DNA from: Chryseobacterium taichungense
Lineage (GTDB): Bacteria > Bacteroidota > Bacteroidia > Flavobacteriales > Weeksellaceae
Assembly (NCBI RefSeq): GCF_900109935.1
Contig: NZ_FOBV01000003.1
Span: 434,001 to 498,000 of the forward strand
Reading direction: 5' to 3'
DNA length: 64,000 nucleotides
Part shown: positions 1 to 6,063 of the stretch, piece after piece
How positions within the stretch are numbered: position 1 is the first letter of the stretch
How the letters are laid out: the number at the start of each line of letters is the position of its first letter
The notes under the pieces: generated by a model
Seen by the model: the letters and a program-made list of their open reading frames with translations, nothing else
Told to the model about the DNA's origin: nothing
Databases searched by the model: none
Made by a program: the position numbers and the translations under genes

Positions 1-456
1 TCAATCTTTACATCTTTTTTTGATAAATCAAAATCTATTCTAACTAAACCATCTTTCTCAAGTTGTTTGATTGGTATTCCTAATTTTTTTGCTTGTTCTT
101 CTCGCAAAAGCATTAATATATCATCAATATCTGATTTTCTACTGAAAAACTCTGTTTTGCCTAAACCAGGCTTACCAATTCCATATTTTTCAAATGCTTC
201 TTTGGTAACTATCCTAGATGCAGTACCTTCTTTTTGAAAAAGATTGTAATGTTCAATTACATGTTCTGGCACAAAACATTGAGTTGGTGATGGTCTGTCT
301 TTCTCCTTTTGATTTTGCAAGAATCTTTTCCTTTGTCCATCCGCTTTGCCAAGCTTTTTCTACTCTTTCAAGGTTTCTAAATAATTTTCTTCATTGCTTT
401 AGTTCTAAAACTTCATCTATCCATTTAACAAATTTAGATAATTGTTTTGTAAGTTT
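1..456 (-). pseudogene. Orphan polymorphic-toxin C-terminal tip, frameshifted and cut by window edge
   Basis: Read on the minus strand this begins, after a TGA near 457-459, with the codons LTKQLSKFVKWIDEVL, which match the linker that precedes the tip in the full-length toxin at 4028-5698. An in-frame TGA follows at 391-393. The frame then gives RNLERVEKAWQSGWTKEKIL, and a shift near 300 leads into DRPSPTQCFVPEHVIEHYN and on to DGLVRIDFDL at the window edge. The encoded domain resembles tips of Bacteroidota polymorphic toxins, but I cannot name its family or activity. There is no start codon and there are two lesions, so it should not be made as a separate protein. It is either a silent donor or a decayed remnant. 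Any partner immunity gene would lie outside the window. Confidence 0.6.
400..453 (-). repeat. Toxin linker remnant (recombination junction copy)
   Basis: The codons LTKQLSKFVKWIDEVLEL correspond to residues 358-375 of the full-length toxin (AQLLSNFTKWIDEVLAR). The DNA around atctaaatttgttaaatgg is also present at 2670-2690. It marks the point where toxin tips are joined to the shared body. Confidence 0.7.
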
Positions 457-466
457 TCAAAACAAG

Positions 467-491
467 ACTCCGAAGGAAAAAGCTTCGGAGT
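467..491 (-). terminator. Hairpin terminator, CTCCGAAG type
   Basis: The arms ACTCCGAAG and CTTCGGAGT enclose a short A-rich loop. On the minus strand the stem is followed by TCTTGTTTTG. It ends the small immunity gene at 501-755 and separates it from the next toxin tip. Similar stems occur at 894-916, 2720-2743 and 3640-3662. Confidence 0.75.
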
Positions 492-500
492 TATGAGGAA

Positions 501-755
501 TTAATCTTTTTTGATAAATATTTTATATTTAAAATCTTCTAATGAATACTTTTCATTTAATATATTAACTAAAATAGACTTACTTTCGCTATTAGGATTA
601 TTCTTCATTCCTACTCCTTTTAAAATAAATGCTAAACTATTTTCAGAGTTTTCATATATATCATTAATCAAATATTTATTTCCTTCAACTTTTACAACAA
701 AAATTATTTTGTTCGATAAATTAAATACGTCAAATACTTCTATTTTATTTGTCAT
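501..755 (-). CDS. Small putative immunity protein
   Basis: This 84-residue protein begins MTNKIEVFDVFNLSNK. It has no signal peptide or membrane segment, and its alternating hydrophobic pattern suggests mostly beta structure. I do not recognise a family. The immunity role is inferred from position: it starts a few bases after the remains of a toxin C-terminus (759-833) and ends at a CTCCGAAG hairpin, the same arrangement as the clearer toxin-immunity pairs in this locus. The ORF is intact although its toxin is nearly gone, which fits an orphan immunity gene kept for protection against relatives. Confidence 0.5.
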   Translation of the reverse strand: MTNKIEVFDVFNLSNKIIFVVKVEGNKYLINDIYENSENSLAFILKGVGMKNNPNSESKSILVNILNEKYSLEDFKYKIFIKKD

Positions 756-758
756 AAT

Positions 759-833
759 TTAATCTTTTAAATTCGTTTTTAAAATATTCCAATCATATAG
801 AGTAAAATCCCATGAACTCTCGATTAATTCTTT
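759..833 (-). pseudogene. Relic of a toxin C-terminus
   Basis: One minus-strand frame reads KELIESSWDFTLYDWNILK followed by five residues and a TAA at 759-761, four bases before the ATG of the small immunity gene. Upstream the frame is lost at a run of seven A. A further stretch in another frame (GLIGYTLYG) may be the same protein. The end-to-start spacing equals that of the intact toxin-immunity pairs, so I read it as the last codons of a decayed toxin tip. Confidence 0.4.
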
Positions 834-1221
834 TTTTCATTAACCGTATAATGTATATCCAATTAATCCTATTATTTTTAACTACAATAAAAACTCCGAA
901 GCGAAAGACTTCGGAGAATTGATAATAATTATTTCTTAATACGTTTGTAAACTCTTTCCAATCAAACTCAAAGCCTAAGTTTTTGGTAACATAATCAAAT
1001 ATTTCATCAAACTGAGGTTCGTGCTCTTTTGCAAAATCATACCATCCTTTTGAAAATTCAGAATATGGATCTGCAAAGGCTTCACCTTGAGTACGCATTC
1101 CTTTGTGTGTACTAGCTAACCAATACTTCTTTTTTTCTTCTAAGCTCATTTTTGGATATCTCTCTTTCCAAAATTTTTCCCGATTATCGAGTATGTTCTG
1201 TAAAAATTCCTTATCTGTCAT
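793..1221 (-). CDS. Putative immunity protein for the ART-like tip; 3' end suspect
   Basis: This 142-residue ORF begins MTDKEFLQNILDNREKFWKE, with its ATG immediately after the stop of the ART-like toxin tip. The first 107 residues or so look like a normal charged, helical soluble protein. I do not recognise the family; immunity to the ART tip is inferred from the paired layout. The last 35 residues are encoded across the hairpin at 894-916 and into the relic behind it, so the original stop was probably lost. The frame ends up overlapping the relic of the next toxin at 759-833. Confidence 0.5.
   Translation of the reverse strand: MTDKEFLQNILDNREKFWKERYPKMSLEEKKKYWLASTHKGMRTQGEAFADPYSEFSKGWYDFAKEHEPQFDEIFDYVTKNLGFEFDWKEFTNVLRNNYYQFSEVFRFGVFIVVKNNRINWIYIIRLMKKRINREFMGFYSI
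894..916 (-). terminator. Hairpin terminator, CTCCGAAG type
   Basis: Arms CTCCGAAG and CTTCGGAG flank a 7-base loop, followed on the minus strand by TTTTTATTG. The overlapping ORF at 793-1221 runs straight through it, which suggests the ORF lost its stop codon. Confidence 0.7.
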
Positions 1222-1222
1222 T

Positions 1223-1779
1223 TTATTTTTCTTTTAAGGTTATTAAAAAATTATTATCTATTTCTTCAAAGCTGTCTACTTCAAACTTCCTCCCCCTTTC
1301 TAACAACAGTTCATCTTTAGCATAACCTCTAATCTTTATACCATCTGCAAAATCTGAAATAATAGGTGCATTTTTTACTTCCATTCTCAAAAATACATTC
1401 TTTTTGGGTTTATCAAAAAATGCAGCACTGGTATTACTTCCACAAGATACAAAATCATTATATTCAACCGTTTTTCCTTTGCTGTGTTTTTTTAGGAAAG
1501 ATTCAAAAATGTCATCATCACTAAACTCTAATGCCCGGAAAGCGGTTCCGTTATATTTTGGCATTTTCTCTAATGCATTGGTTAATAGTCTTGCTATTTC
1601 TTTTGTTTTATTTGCATTTATCCCATTTCTTAACCAATGTAATCGAGTCTTTCTGTAAAACCATCTGTATGGGAATATACCATAAAGTATTTATCGTTCA
1701 AAATAAAAGCTCCATTTTCATCACGTTTCTTATATTGTGGAATAAAATGATTATTCATATTCAAAGCTTTTACATTCAC
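1223..1779 (-). pseudogene. Frameshifted ADP-ribosyltransferase-like toxin tip
   Basis: The minus strand opens at a GTG (1779) seven bases after the stop of the preceding immunity gene and reads NVKALNMNNHFIPQYKKRDE through to GFTERLDYIG. It then needs a one-base shift near 1632 to continue LRNGINANKTKEIARLL and on to the end. The downstream part (ATG 1564, 113 residues) has the order of an exoenzyme-type ART fold: an arginine in GTAFRALEF (R10), a serine/threonine stretch in FVSCGSNTSAAF, and DELLLERGRKF with E85 placed as the catalytic Glu. The residue two before it is Lys rather than Glu or Gln. ART activity is inferred from this pattern only. There is no linker copy in front of it. Confidence 0.55.
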
Positions 1780-1785
1780 TTTATT

Positions 1786-2067
1786 TTAATCCTCCCAATC
1801 TTCAACGTAACCGTGTGGAGTGGCTGTAAATAAGACTTCGCCAGTTTCTGCGTCTACTGCAATAAAATGTGGAATAGGTTCAGTATAGCCTTCTATATCA
1901 TAATTAATTACATAAATATTCCGTTCTTGTTCTTCATATTTTCCATAATTTATATATTTTTTTTCTTCATATATAATTTTTTCTTTTGTAACAATATATA
2001 CATAATTCCTATTTCGTTTTTTAATGTATTCAATGGCATTTTCTAATGCTTGTTCTTTTGTTATCAT
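1786..2067 (-). CDS. Imm35/YrhB-like immunity protein
   Basis: This 93-residue protein begins MITKEQALENAIEYIKKRNR and ends TATPHGYVEDWED. A helical N-terminus with an AL..AI pattern followed by beta strands ending in a VDAETGEVLF turn is what I recall of the Imm35 (YrhB) immunity family. It starts five bases after the stop of the metallopeptidase tip at 2073-2654, so it is the natural partner that would neutralise that toxin in the cytoplasm. Family assignment is from memory of the pattern; the role rests on position. Confidence 0.6.
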   Translation of the reverse strand: MITKEQALENAIEYIKKRNRNYVYIVTKEKIIYEEKKYINYGKYEEQERNIYVINYDIEGYTEPIPHFIAVDAETGEVLFTATPHGYVEDWED

Positions 2068-2072
2068 TTTTG

Positions 2073-2654
2073 TTATTTTAAATTTATTATTGTATTAATA
2101 TTTATGCCCTGTCTTTTTCTTGGTATACTTTTCAGATCAAACGGTAAAATTTCTTTAATAGGGTTACCAAGATTATCTGTTTTTCCTACTTTTCCATAAT
2201 GCCAATTAATGTAATCTTCTGCATGCTTAAGTTCTTTTCTATTCAGATATTCTTGATATTCCACCATTTTATCATACACAAATTTTTCTCTCTCCACAAA
2301 AGATTTTTGCATAAATGCTTTCATCCCTATCTTCTGGCAATCCCGCATATGCATCAATTCGTGGAGGGCTTCGTAAACAGTGGCGTTTTCACGTAAAATC
2401 AATTTCATTTTTATTCCATCTGTAACGAACATTGCTGCATTATGAGCTTCCAACATTAAAGGATTTCCTGATTTAAGAAAGAATCCTTCTATTTCAAAAG
2501 CTCCGGCTCCTTTTCCAATTTGCAATTCTACTTTTAACTGTTTCAGATCACTTTCTATCTTTATAAAATCTGCTTCATTAAGAATCTGCCCCAAATATTT
2601 TCCTCTTCTTAGTAGTGCAATTTCAACTCTCCTTGCACCCTTTCCTCCTTTCAT
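2073..2654 (-). CDS. Orphan toxin tip, Tox-MPTase4-like metallopeptidase
   Basis: This 193-residue ORF is the C-terminal tip of a polymorphic toxin without its delivery body. It contains LHELMHMRDC, a clean HExxH zinc motif (H98, E99, H102), followed by FVEREKFVYDKM, whose glutamates (E121, E123) could supply the third ligand. The arrangement resembles the zincin-like metallopeptidase toxin 4 domain. The frame is open upstream through linker codons to about 2708. The annotated ATG is just the MKGGKG at the joint, where the full-length toxin has ARGGKG. It may be silent until recombined onto a toxin body. The intact frame and adjacent immunity gene argue that it is usable. Confidence 0.65.
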   Translation of the reverse strand: MKGGKGARRVEIALLRRGKYLGQILNEADFIKIESDLKQLKVELQIGKGAGAFEIEGFFLKSGNPLMLEAHNAAMFVTDGIKMKLILRENATVYEALHELMHMRDCQKIGMKAFMQKSFVEREKFVYDKMVEYQEYLNRKELKHAEDYINWHYGKVGKTDNLGNPIKEILPFDLKSIPRKRQGININTIINLK

Positions 2655-2699
2655 TAAAACCTCATCTATCCATTTAACAAATTTAGATAATTGTTGGGC
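2655..2699 (-). repeat. Toxin linker remnant (recombination junction copy)
   Basis: The codons AQQLSKFVKWIDEVL are in frame with the tip at 2073-2654 and match AQLLSNFTKWIDEVL of the full-length toxin. An in-frame TAG lies at 2709-2711, just beyond the copied part. Because phase is kept, recombination here would give a complete chimeric toxin. Confidence 0.75.
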
Positions 2700-2716
2700 A
2701 AAAGTTTTCTAAACAA

Positions 2717-2746
2717 AAACTCCGAAGTCTTTTAACTTCGGAGTTT
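2717..2746 (-). terminator. Hairpin terminator, CTCCGAAG type
   Basis: The 11-base arms AAACTCCGAAG and CTTCGGAGTTT flank a loop of about 8 bases, and TTTTTGTTTAG follows on the minus strand. It lies between the immunity gene at 2751-3104 and the next tip. Confidence 0.8.
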
Positions 2747-2750
2747 GGAA

Positions 2751-3104
2751 CTATTTACCAAGTTTACTGTAATCATACAATTTTCCTACAACTTCATAAT
2801 TTCCTTTTTCGTTAAGCTTTATTCGAATATGTCCTGTGTAATAATGATACGCAAAGGCTTCACCTTTTTCATCATCTATAGAAATTATATACTCTGGAAA
2901 TTCTCCATAGTTAATCTCATCTCCAACTGCTTCCGGGTCTCGGTAGTCATAACCCGTCGACCAATAGTCAATCCCAAATCTGTTATGCTCATCATTCTTA
3001 TAAATGTAGATAAATTCAATTGGATACTTATTGCTGTGTGTTAAATTTAAATCTTTATGAACTTTTACTGTTATTTCTTTTACTTGATCTTCTGTTAATT
3101 TCAT
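2751..3104 (-). CDS. Immunity protein, paralogue of 3677-4024
   Basis: This 117-residue protein begins MKLTEDQVKEITVKVHKDLN. It is close to the 115-residue protein at 3677-4024 along most of its length, including the block GYDYRDPEAVGDEINYGE and the end GHIRIKLNEKGNYEVVGKLYDY. The two differ strongly only from about residue 30 to 51. It starts 8 bases after the stop of the orphan tip at 3113-3604. I do not know the family. Being paired with a duplicated toxin tip makes immunity the best reading, with the variable patch as the likely contact surface. Confidence 0.7.
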   Translation of the reverse strand: MKLTEDQVKEITVKVHKDLNLTHSNKYPIEFIYIYKNDEHNRFGIDYWSTGYDYRDPEAVGDEINYGEFPEYIISIDDEKGEAFAYHYYTGHIRIKLNEKGNYEVVGKLYDYSKLGK

Positions 3105-3112
3105 TTTTAAAT

Positions 3113-3604
3113 TTATTTTATTAAACCTAATTTCTTTCCTAAATCTTCCATTTCTTTAATTTCAATTTTTATCTTGCTTAAAGTTTTTCTTCTTACATAT
3201 TCTTGATAATACAAATACGCATCTACCAATTCAGGTTCACTCCATTTGTTTCTGTTTTTAAGAATATAATTCCAAACCGATTCTTCGTGTTTCCAAGGAG
3301 TTATTTTAGAAATGTTACTGTATCTTTTCCAGCCTAGTTCTAAAAAATCTTCCAAATGTTTTCTCTCATGATGCCAGGTTATCTTTGGACATTCTGGTCT
3401 TAAACTTAAAATTACCTTATTTTTTTCATTTGTGATTCTAAATCCTCCTAAATAGTCTGGTTCATTAAAGCGAGGATGTGTACTATCTATCATTTTTATT
3501 TCAAGATTAATACCTCTTTCTTTACAAATTTTAATAGTTTCATCAATGTATTTTTTGAGCAAATTAGGATTAAGTATTTCATATTCAATTATTCCAATTC
3601 CCAC
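3113..3604 (-). CDS. Orphan metallopeptidase toxin tip, duplicate of the full-length toxin's C-terminus
   Basis: This 163-residue ORF starts at a GTG (3604) and is almost the same as residues 396-555 of the full-length toxin. It has the HExxH motif in WHHERKHLEDF (H79, E80, H83) and the KHEESVW glutamates that may complete the zinc site. The copies differ at a handful of positions until residue 131, then diverge over about 20 residues (LYYQEYVRRKTL against EYVKNYHTERFQ) before meeting again at EMEDLGKKLGLIK. Upstream only part of the linker remains, and out of frame, so this copy could not simply be swapped onto the body at that point. Whether the GTG is used is unknown. Confidence 0.6.
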   Translation of the reverse strand: MGIGIIEYEILNPNLLKKYIDETIKICKERGINLEIKMIDSTHPRFNEPDYLGGFRITNEKNKVILSLRPECPKITWHHERKHLEDFLELGWKRYSNISKITPWKHEESVWNYILKNRNKWSEPELVDAYLYYQEYVRRKTLSKIKIEIKEMEDLGKKLGLIK

Positions 3605-3630
3605 TTTGTAAAATTGGATACAAATTGGCT
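3605..3630 (-). repeat. Truncated, out-of-frame toxin linker remnant
   Basis: The codons SQFVSNFTKW match the start of the toxin linker (LLSNFTKW) but are joined to the tip in another reading phase and run into a stop. This is a scar of an imprecise joining or a later deletion. Confidence 0.55.
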
Positions 3631-3639
3631 AAACAAAAT

Positions 3640-3662
3640 CTCTGAAGTGAAAGGCTTCAGAG
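3640..3662 (-). terminator. Hairpin terminator, CTCTGAAG variant
   Basis: Arms CTCTGAAG and CTTCAGAG pair perfectly, with ATTTTGTTTAG following on the minus strand. The paired change from CTCCGAAG keeps the stem intact. It ends the intact toxin-immunity unit. Confidence 0.75.
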
Positions 3663-3676
3663 GCTTATAAATTTTA

Positions 3677-4024
3677 TTACTTTTCTTTGTAATCGTATAA
3701 TTTCCCCACAACTTCATAATTGCCCTGTTCATTTAACTTTATACGAATATGTCCGGTGTAATAATGGTATGCAAAAGCTTCACCTTTTTCATCATTTATC
3801 GAAATGATGTATTCAGGATATTCGCCGTAGTTAATTTCATCTCCAACCGCTTCCGGATCTCGATAGTCGTATCCGCCTCCCCATCGAGCAAATGGATACT
3901 CATTTTCTTTATCACTCTTTTCGTATCCCCTAACGAAAATAGGATACTTACTACTGTGGGCTAGGTTCAAATCTTGATGAACCTTCGCTATAATTTCTTT
4001 TACTTGATCTTCAGTTAATTTCAT
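3677..4024 (-). CDS. Immunity protein of the full-length toxin
   Basis: This 115-residue soluble protein begins MKLTEDQVKEIIAKVHQDLN, with its ATG directly after the toxin's stop (4028), so the two are surely co-transcribed. It has no signal peptide, which fits protection of the cytoplasm. Apart from residues 30-51 it is near-identical to the paralogue at 2751-3104. The family is not known to me. The role is inferred from tight coupling with a predicted metallopeptidase toxin and from the matching duplication of both genes. A CTCTGAAG hairpin ends the unit. Confidence 0.75.
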   Translation of the reverse strand: MKLTEDQVKEIIAKVHQDLNLAHSSKYPIFVRGYEKSDKENEYPFARWGGGYDYRDPEAVGDEINYGEYPEYIISINDEKGEAFAYHYYTGHIRIKLNEQGNYEVVGKLYDYKEK

Positions 4025-4027
4025 ATT

Positions 4028-5698
4028 TTATTTCTTAATTAAACCTAATTTTTTTCCTAAATCTTCCATTTCATTTATCTTTGGAAACTTTTGGAATCTT
4101 TCGGTGTGATAATTTTTCACATACTCATATGCATCTACCAATTCTGGTTCACTCCATTTATTTCTGTTTTTGAGAATATAATTCCAAACCGATTCTTCGT
4201 GTTTCCAAGGAGTTGTTTTAGAAATGTTACTGTATTTTTTCCAGCCAAGTTCTAAGAAATCTTCTAAATGCTTCCGTTCGTGATGCCATGTTATCTTTGG
4301 GCATTCTGGCCTTAAACTTAAAATTACCTTATTTTTTTCATTTGTGATTCTAAATCCTCCTAAATAATCTGGTTCATTAAAGCGAGGATGTGTACTATCT
4401 ATCATTTTTATTTCAAGGTTAATACCTCTTTCTTTACAAATTTTAATTGCATCATCAATGTATTTTTTGAGCAAATTAGGATTAAGTATTTCATATTCAA
4501 CTATTCCAATTAGTTTCTTTGTCCTTTTTGCTTCTTGCAAAGCTTCTTCAACTTTTAGAACCCCTTTTCCTCCTCTCGCCAAAACCTCATCTATCCATTT
4601 CGTAAAATTAGATAAAAGTTGAGCAAGTTTAGCAATACCTTTTATAATGGTAACAATAGTAACAATAATATCTATTGCCAAAATAAGATCCTCTCCTTCA
4701 TTATGTTGTATTTGGTATTCATTTAATTTAGGATCGTCGTAACGGGAATTTTTATAATTTTTAATGCCTTCTATTGCATCTTTAAAAACTTTAGCAGGGT
4801 CTTTCAGAACAGCTCCTAAAGCTTCTTCCACACCTTCTCTTATTTCTAAAAATTCCAGATTAGTTTCTCCTCCCGCCAGATCGCTAACGGTAATATTAAT
4901 CGCTAGTAAAGCAATATCTAAAAATCCGGCAACAAATTCTACCAAACCATTCCATACTCCACAAAGGAACGGGATCGTCAGCTTAATATCATCCCTTTTT
5001 TCAATTAGCCATTTTTTAAATTCTTCAACGCTTTTTATTTGCTCATCGATTCCTTTTATGATATCGTCCAGAGTCTGTATTTTAACTTCCTTACCCAAGA
5101 TTGTAAAAGACTTCAAAATTTCTAATTGATCTTTGACTTTTTTGAGCGTTTTCTTTAAAGAATCACATTTTTGTATAAAGTAATTAATCGCTTTTTCTGG
5201 TTCTTCAAATAGATATTCATCAGATTTCAGTGTAGGATCCCACTGCTCCCTGGAAAACCGTTCATCCTTGCGGAAAGAATACGAAATACTTTCTGTTATT
5301 TTCTTGATAAAGTTTTCGATATCTAAAGCCGAAACATTAGAAATTAATTTCGTTTGCCGTTTTACAGATTCTAAAAAAGCTCCGGCAATTTCATCCTCTG
5401 TAAACCAGAATGTTTTGTTGCTTTTGCATTGTTCATAAATATATTTTGCCCAATATTTCGACAGATCCTCCGTGCCTTTATACTCATGATGATACTTTAC
5501 CATTGCATCGCTCATCTTTATGAGCAATACTCTTCCCAGACTAATGGTGTGATCGTCTTTTTCTGCATACATGATAAAGTCTATCTCATCATCTTCGGTT
5601 CCTATTGAATTTTTGAGTTTCAAATCTTCTTCCCCGAATTCTTTGATGAGTTTCGTAGCATTGTAATCATGTACGATTTCATATTTCCAATAACCCAT
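4028..5698 (-). CDS. Full-length polymorphic toxin with C-terminal metallopeptidase tip
   Basis: This 556-residue protein has no signal peptide. Residues 1-240 are mainly helical and charged. Two hydrophobic stretches follow, about 243-272 (IPFLCGVWNGLVEFVAGF and on) and 338-362 (LILAIDIIVTIVTIIKG), which could insert in a membrane or shield the tip. The linker SNFTKWIDEVLARGGKG at 363-379 separates the body from a tip of about 160 residues. The tip carries HExxH (H473, E474, H477) with E501/E502 as possible third ligand, so it is predicted to be a zinc protease acting inside a competitor. Target and export route are unknown. It follows an 85-residue gene by 3 bases and is followed by its immunity gene. 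Confidence 0.75.
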   Translation of the reverse strand: MGYWKYEIVHDYNATKLIKEFGEEDLKLKNSIGTEDDEIDFIMYAEKDDHTISLGRVLLIKMSDAMVKYHHEYKGTEDLSKYWAKYIYEQCKSNKTFWFTEDEIAGAFLESVKRQTKLISNVSALDIENFIKKITESISYSFRKDERFSREQWDPTLKSDEYLFEEPEKAINYFIQKCDSLKKTLKKVKDQLEILKSFTILGKEVKIQTLDDIIKGIDEQIKSVEEFKKWLIEKRDDIKLTIPFLCGVWNGLVEFVAGFLDIALLAINITVSDLAGGETNLEFLEIREGVEEALGAVLKDPAKVFKDAIEGIKNYKNSRYDDPKLNEYQIQHNEGEDLILAIDIIVTIVTIIKGIAKLAQLLSNFTKWIDEVLARGGKGVLKVEEALQEAKRTKKLIGIVEYEILNPNLLKKYIDDAIKICKERGINLEIKMIDSTHPRFNEPDYLGGFRITNEKNKVILSLRPECPKITWHHERKHLEDFLELGWKKYSNISKTTPWKHEESVWNYILKNRNKWSEPELVDAYEYVKNYHTERFQKFPKINEMEDLGKKLGLIKK

Positions 5699-5701
5699 AG
5701 C

Positions 5702-5959
5702 TTACAGTTTCGGTATTTGACCTGTTATTATTTCTCTTAATTCTCTATAGAACACGCTTTCTTTCCCAAAAGGTGTACTTAATGCAATCTCATTAGAAAT
5801 TTCAGCAAATGTTTTGTTGGTTCTTATTCCTTCAAAAGGGTCTTTAGCATTTCCAGAAATTCCTTTTTCGAGTTCTGCAAATTGGATGATACGACTTCCA
5901 CGAAGCATTCGTTTGCTTTCTTCGTCAAAATCATCAATGCCATCTAAAATATTTCCCAT
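5702..5959 (-). CDS. Small protein directly upstream of the toxin
   Basis: This 85-residue soluble protein begins MGNILDGIDDFDEESKRMLR. It is charged and probably helical, with no recognised domain. Its stop is 3 bases before the toxin start, so it is translated with the toxin. A small gene in this place often encodes a chaperone or loading adaptor in toxin systems, but nothing in the sequence proves that here. It is also possible that it belongs to the toxin's N-terminal module as a separate subunit. A terminator at 5998-6030 lies in front of it, so it may open the toxin transcription unit. Confidence 0.5.
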   Translation of the reverse strand: MGNILDGIDDFDEESKRMLRGSRIIQFAELEKGISGNAKDPFEGIRTNKTFAEISNEIALSTPFGKESVFYRELREIITGQIPKL

Positions 5960-5997
5960 AAATCTTTTTTTAGTTAGCTGTCTGTTACATCTAAAAT

Positions 5998-6030
5998 AAA
6001 AAGGCAGCGTTTTTCAGGCTCTGCCTTTTT
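5998..6030 (-). terminator. Terminator between fibre-like gene and toxin unit
   Basis: The perfect arms AAAAAGGCAG and CTGCCTTTTT enclose a 13-base loop, with U-tracts on both strands. It lies 34 bases after the stop of the 523-residue gene and suggests that the two large genes and the toxin unit are separately transcribed or joined only by read-through. Confidence 0.75.
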
Positions 6031-6063
6031 AAATATTGACTTTATCTCAAAGTCTGGTATCTA

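Noticed and set aside
218..496. Plus-strand ORF of 92 aa
   Set aside because: It is opposite the toxin tip, whose minus-strand reading gives a coherent protein domain and linker. The plus frame has no such features.
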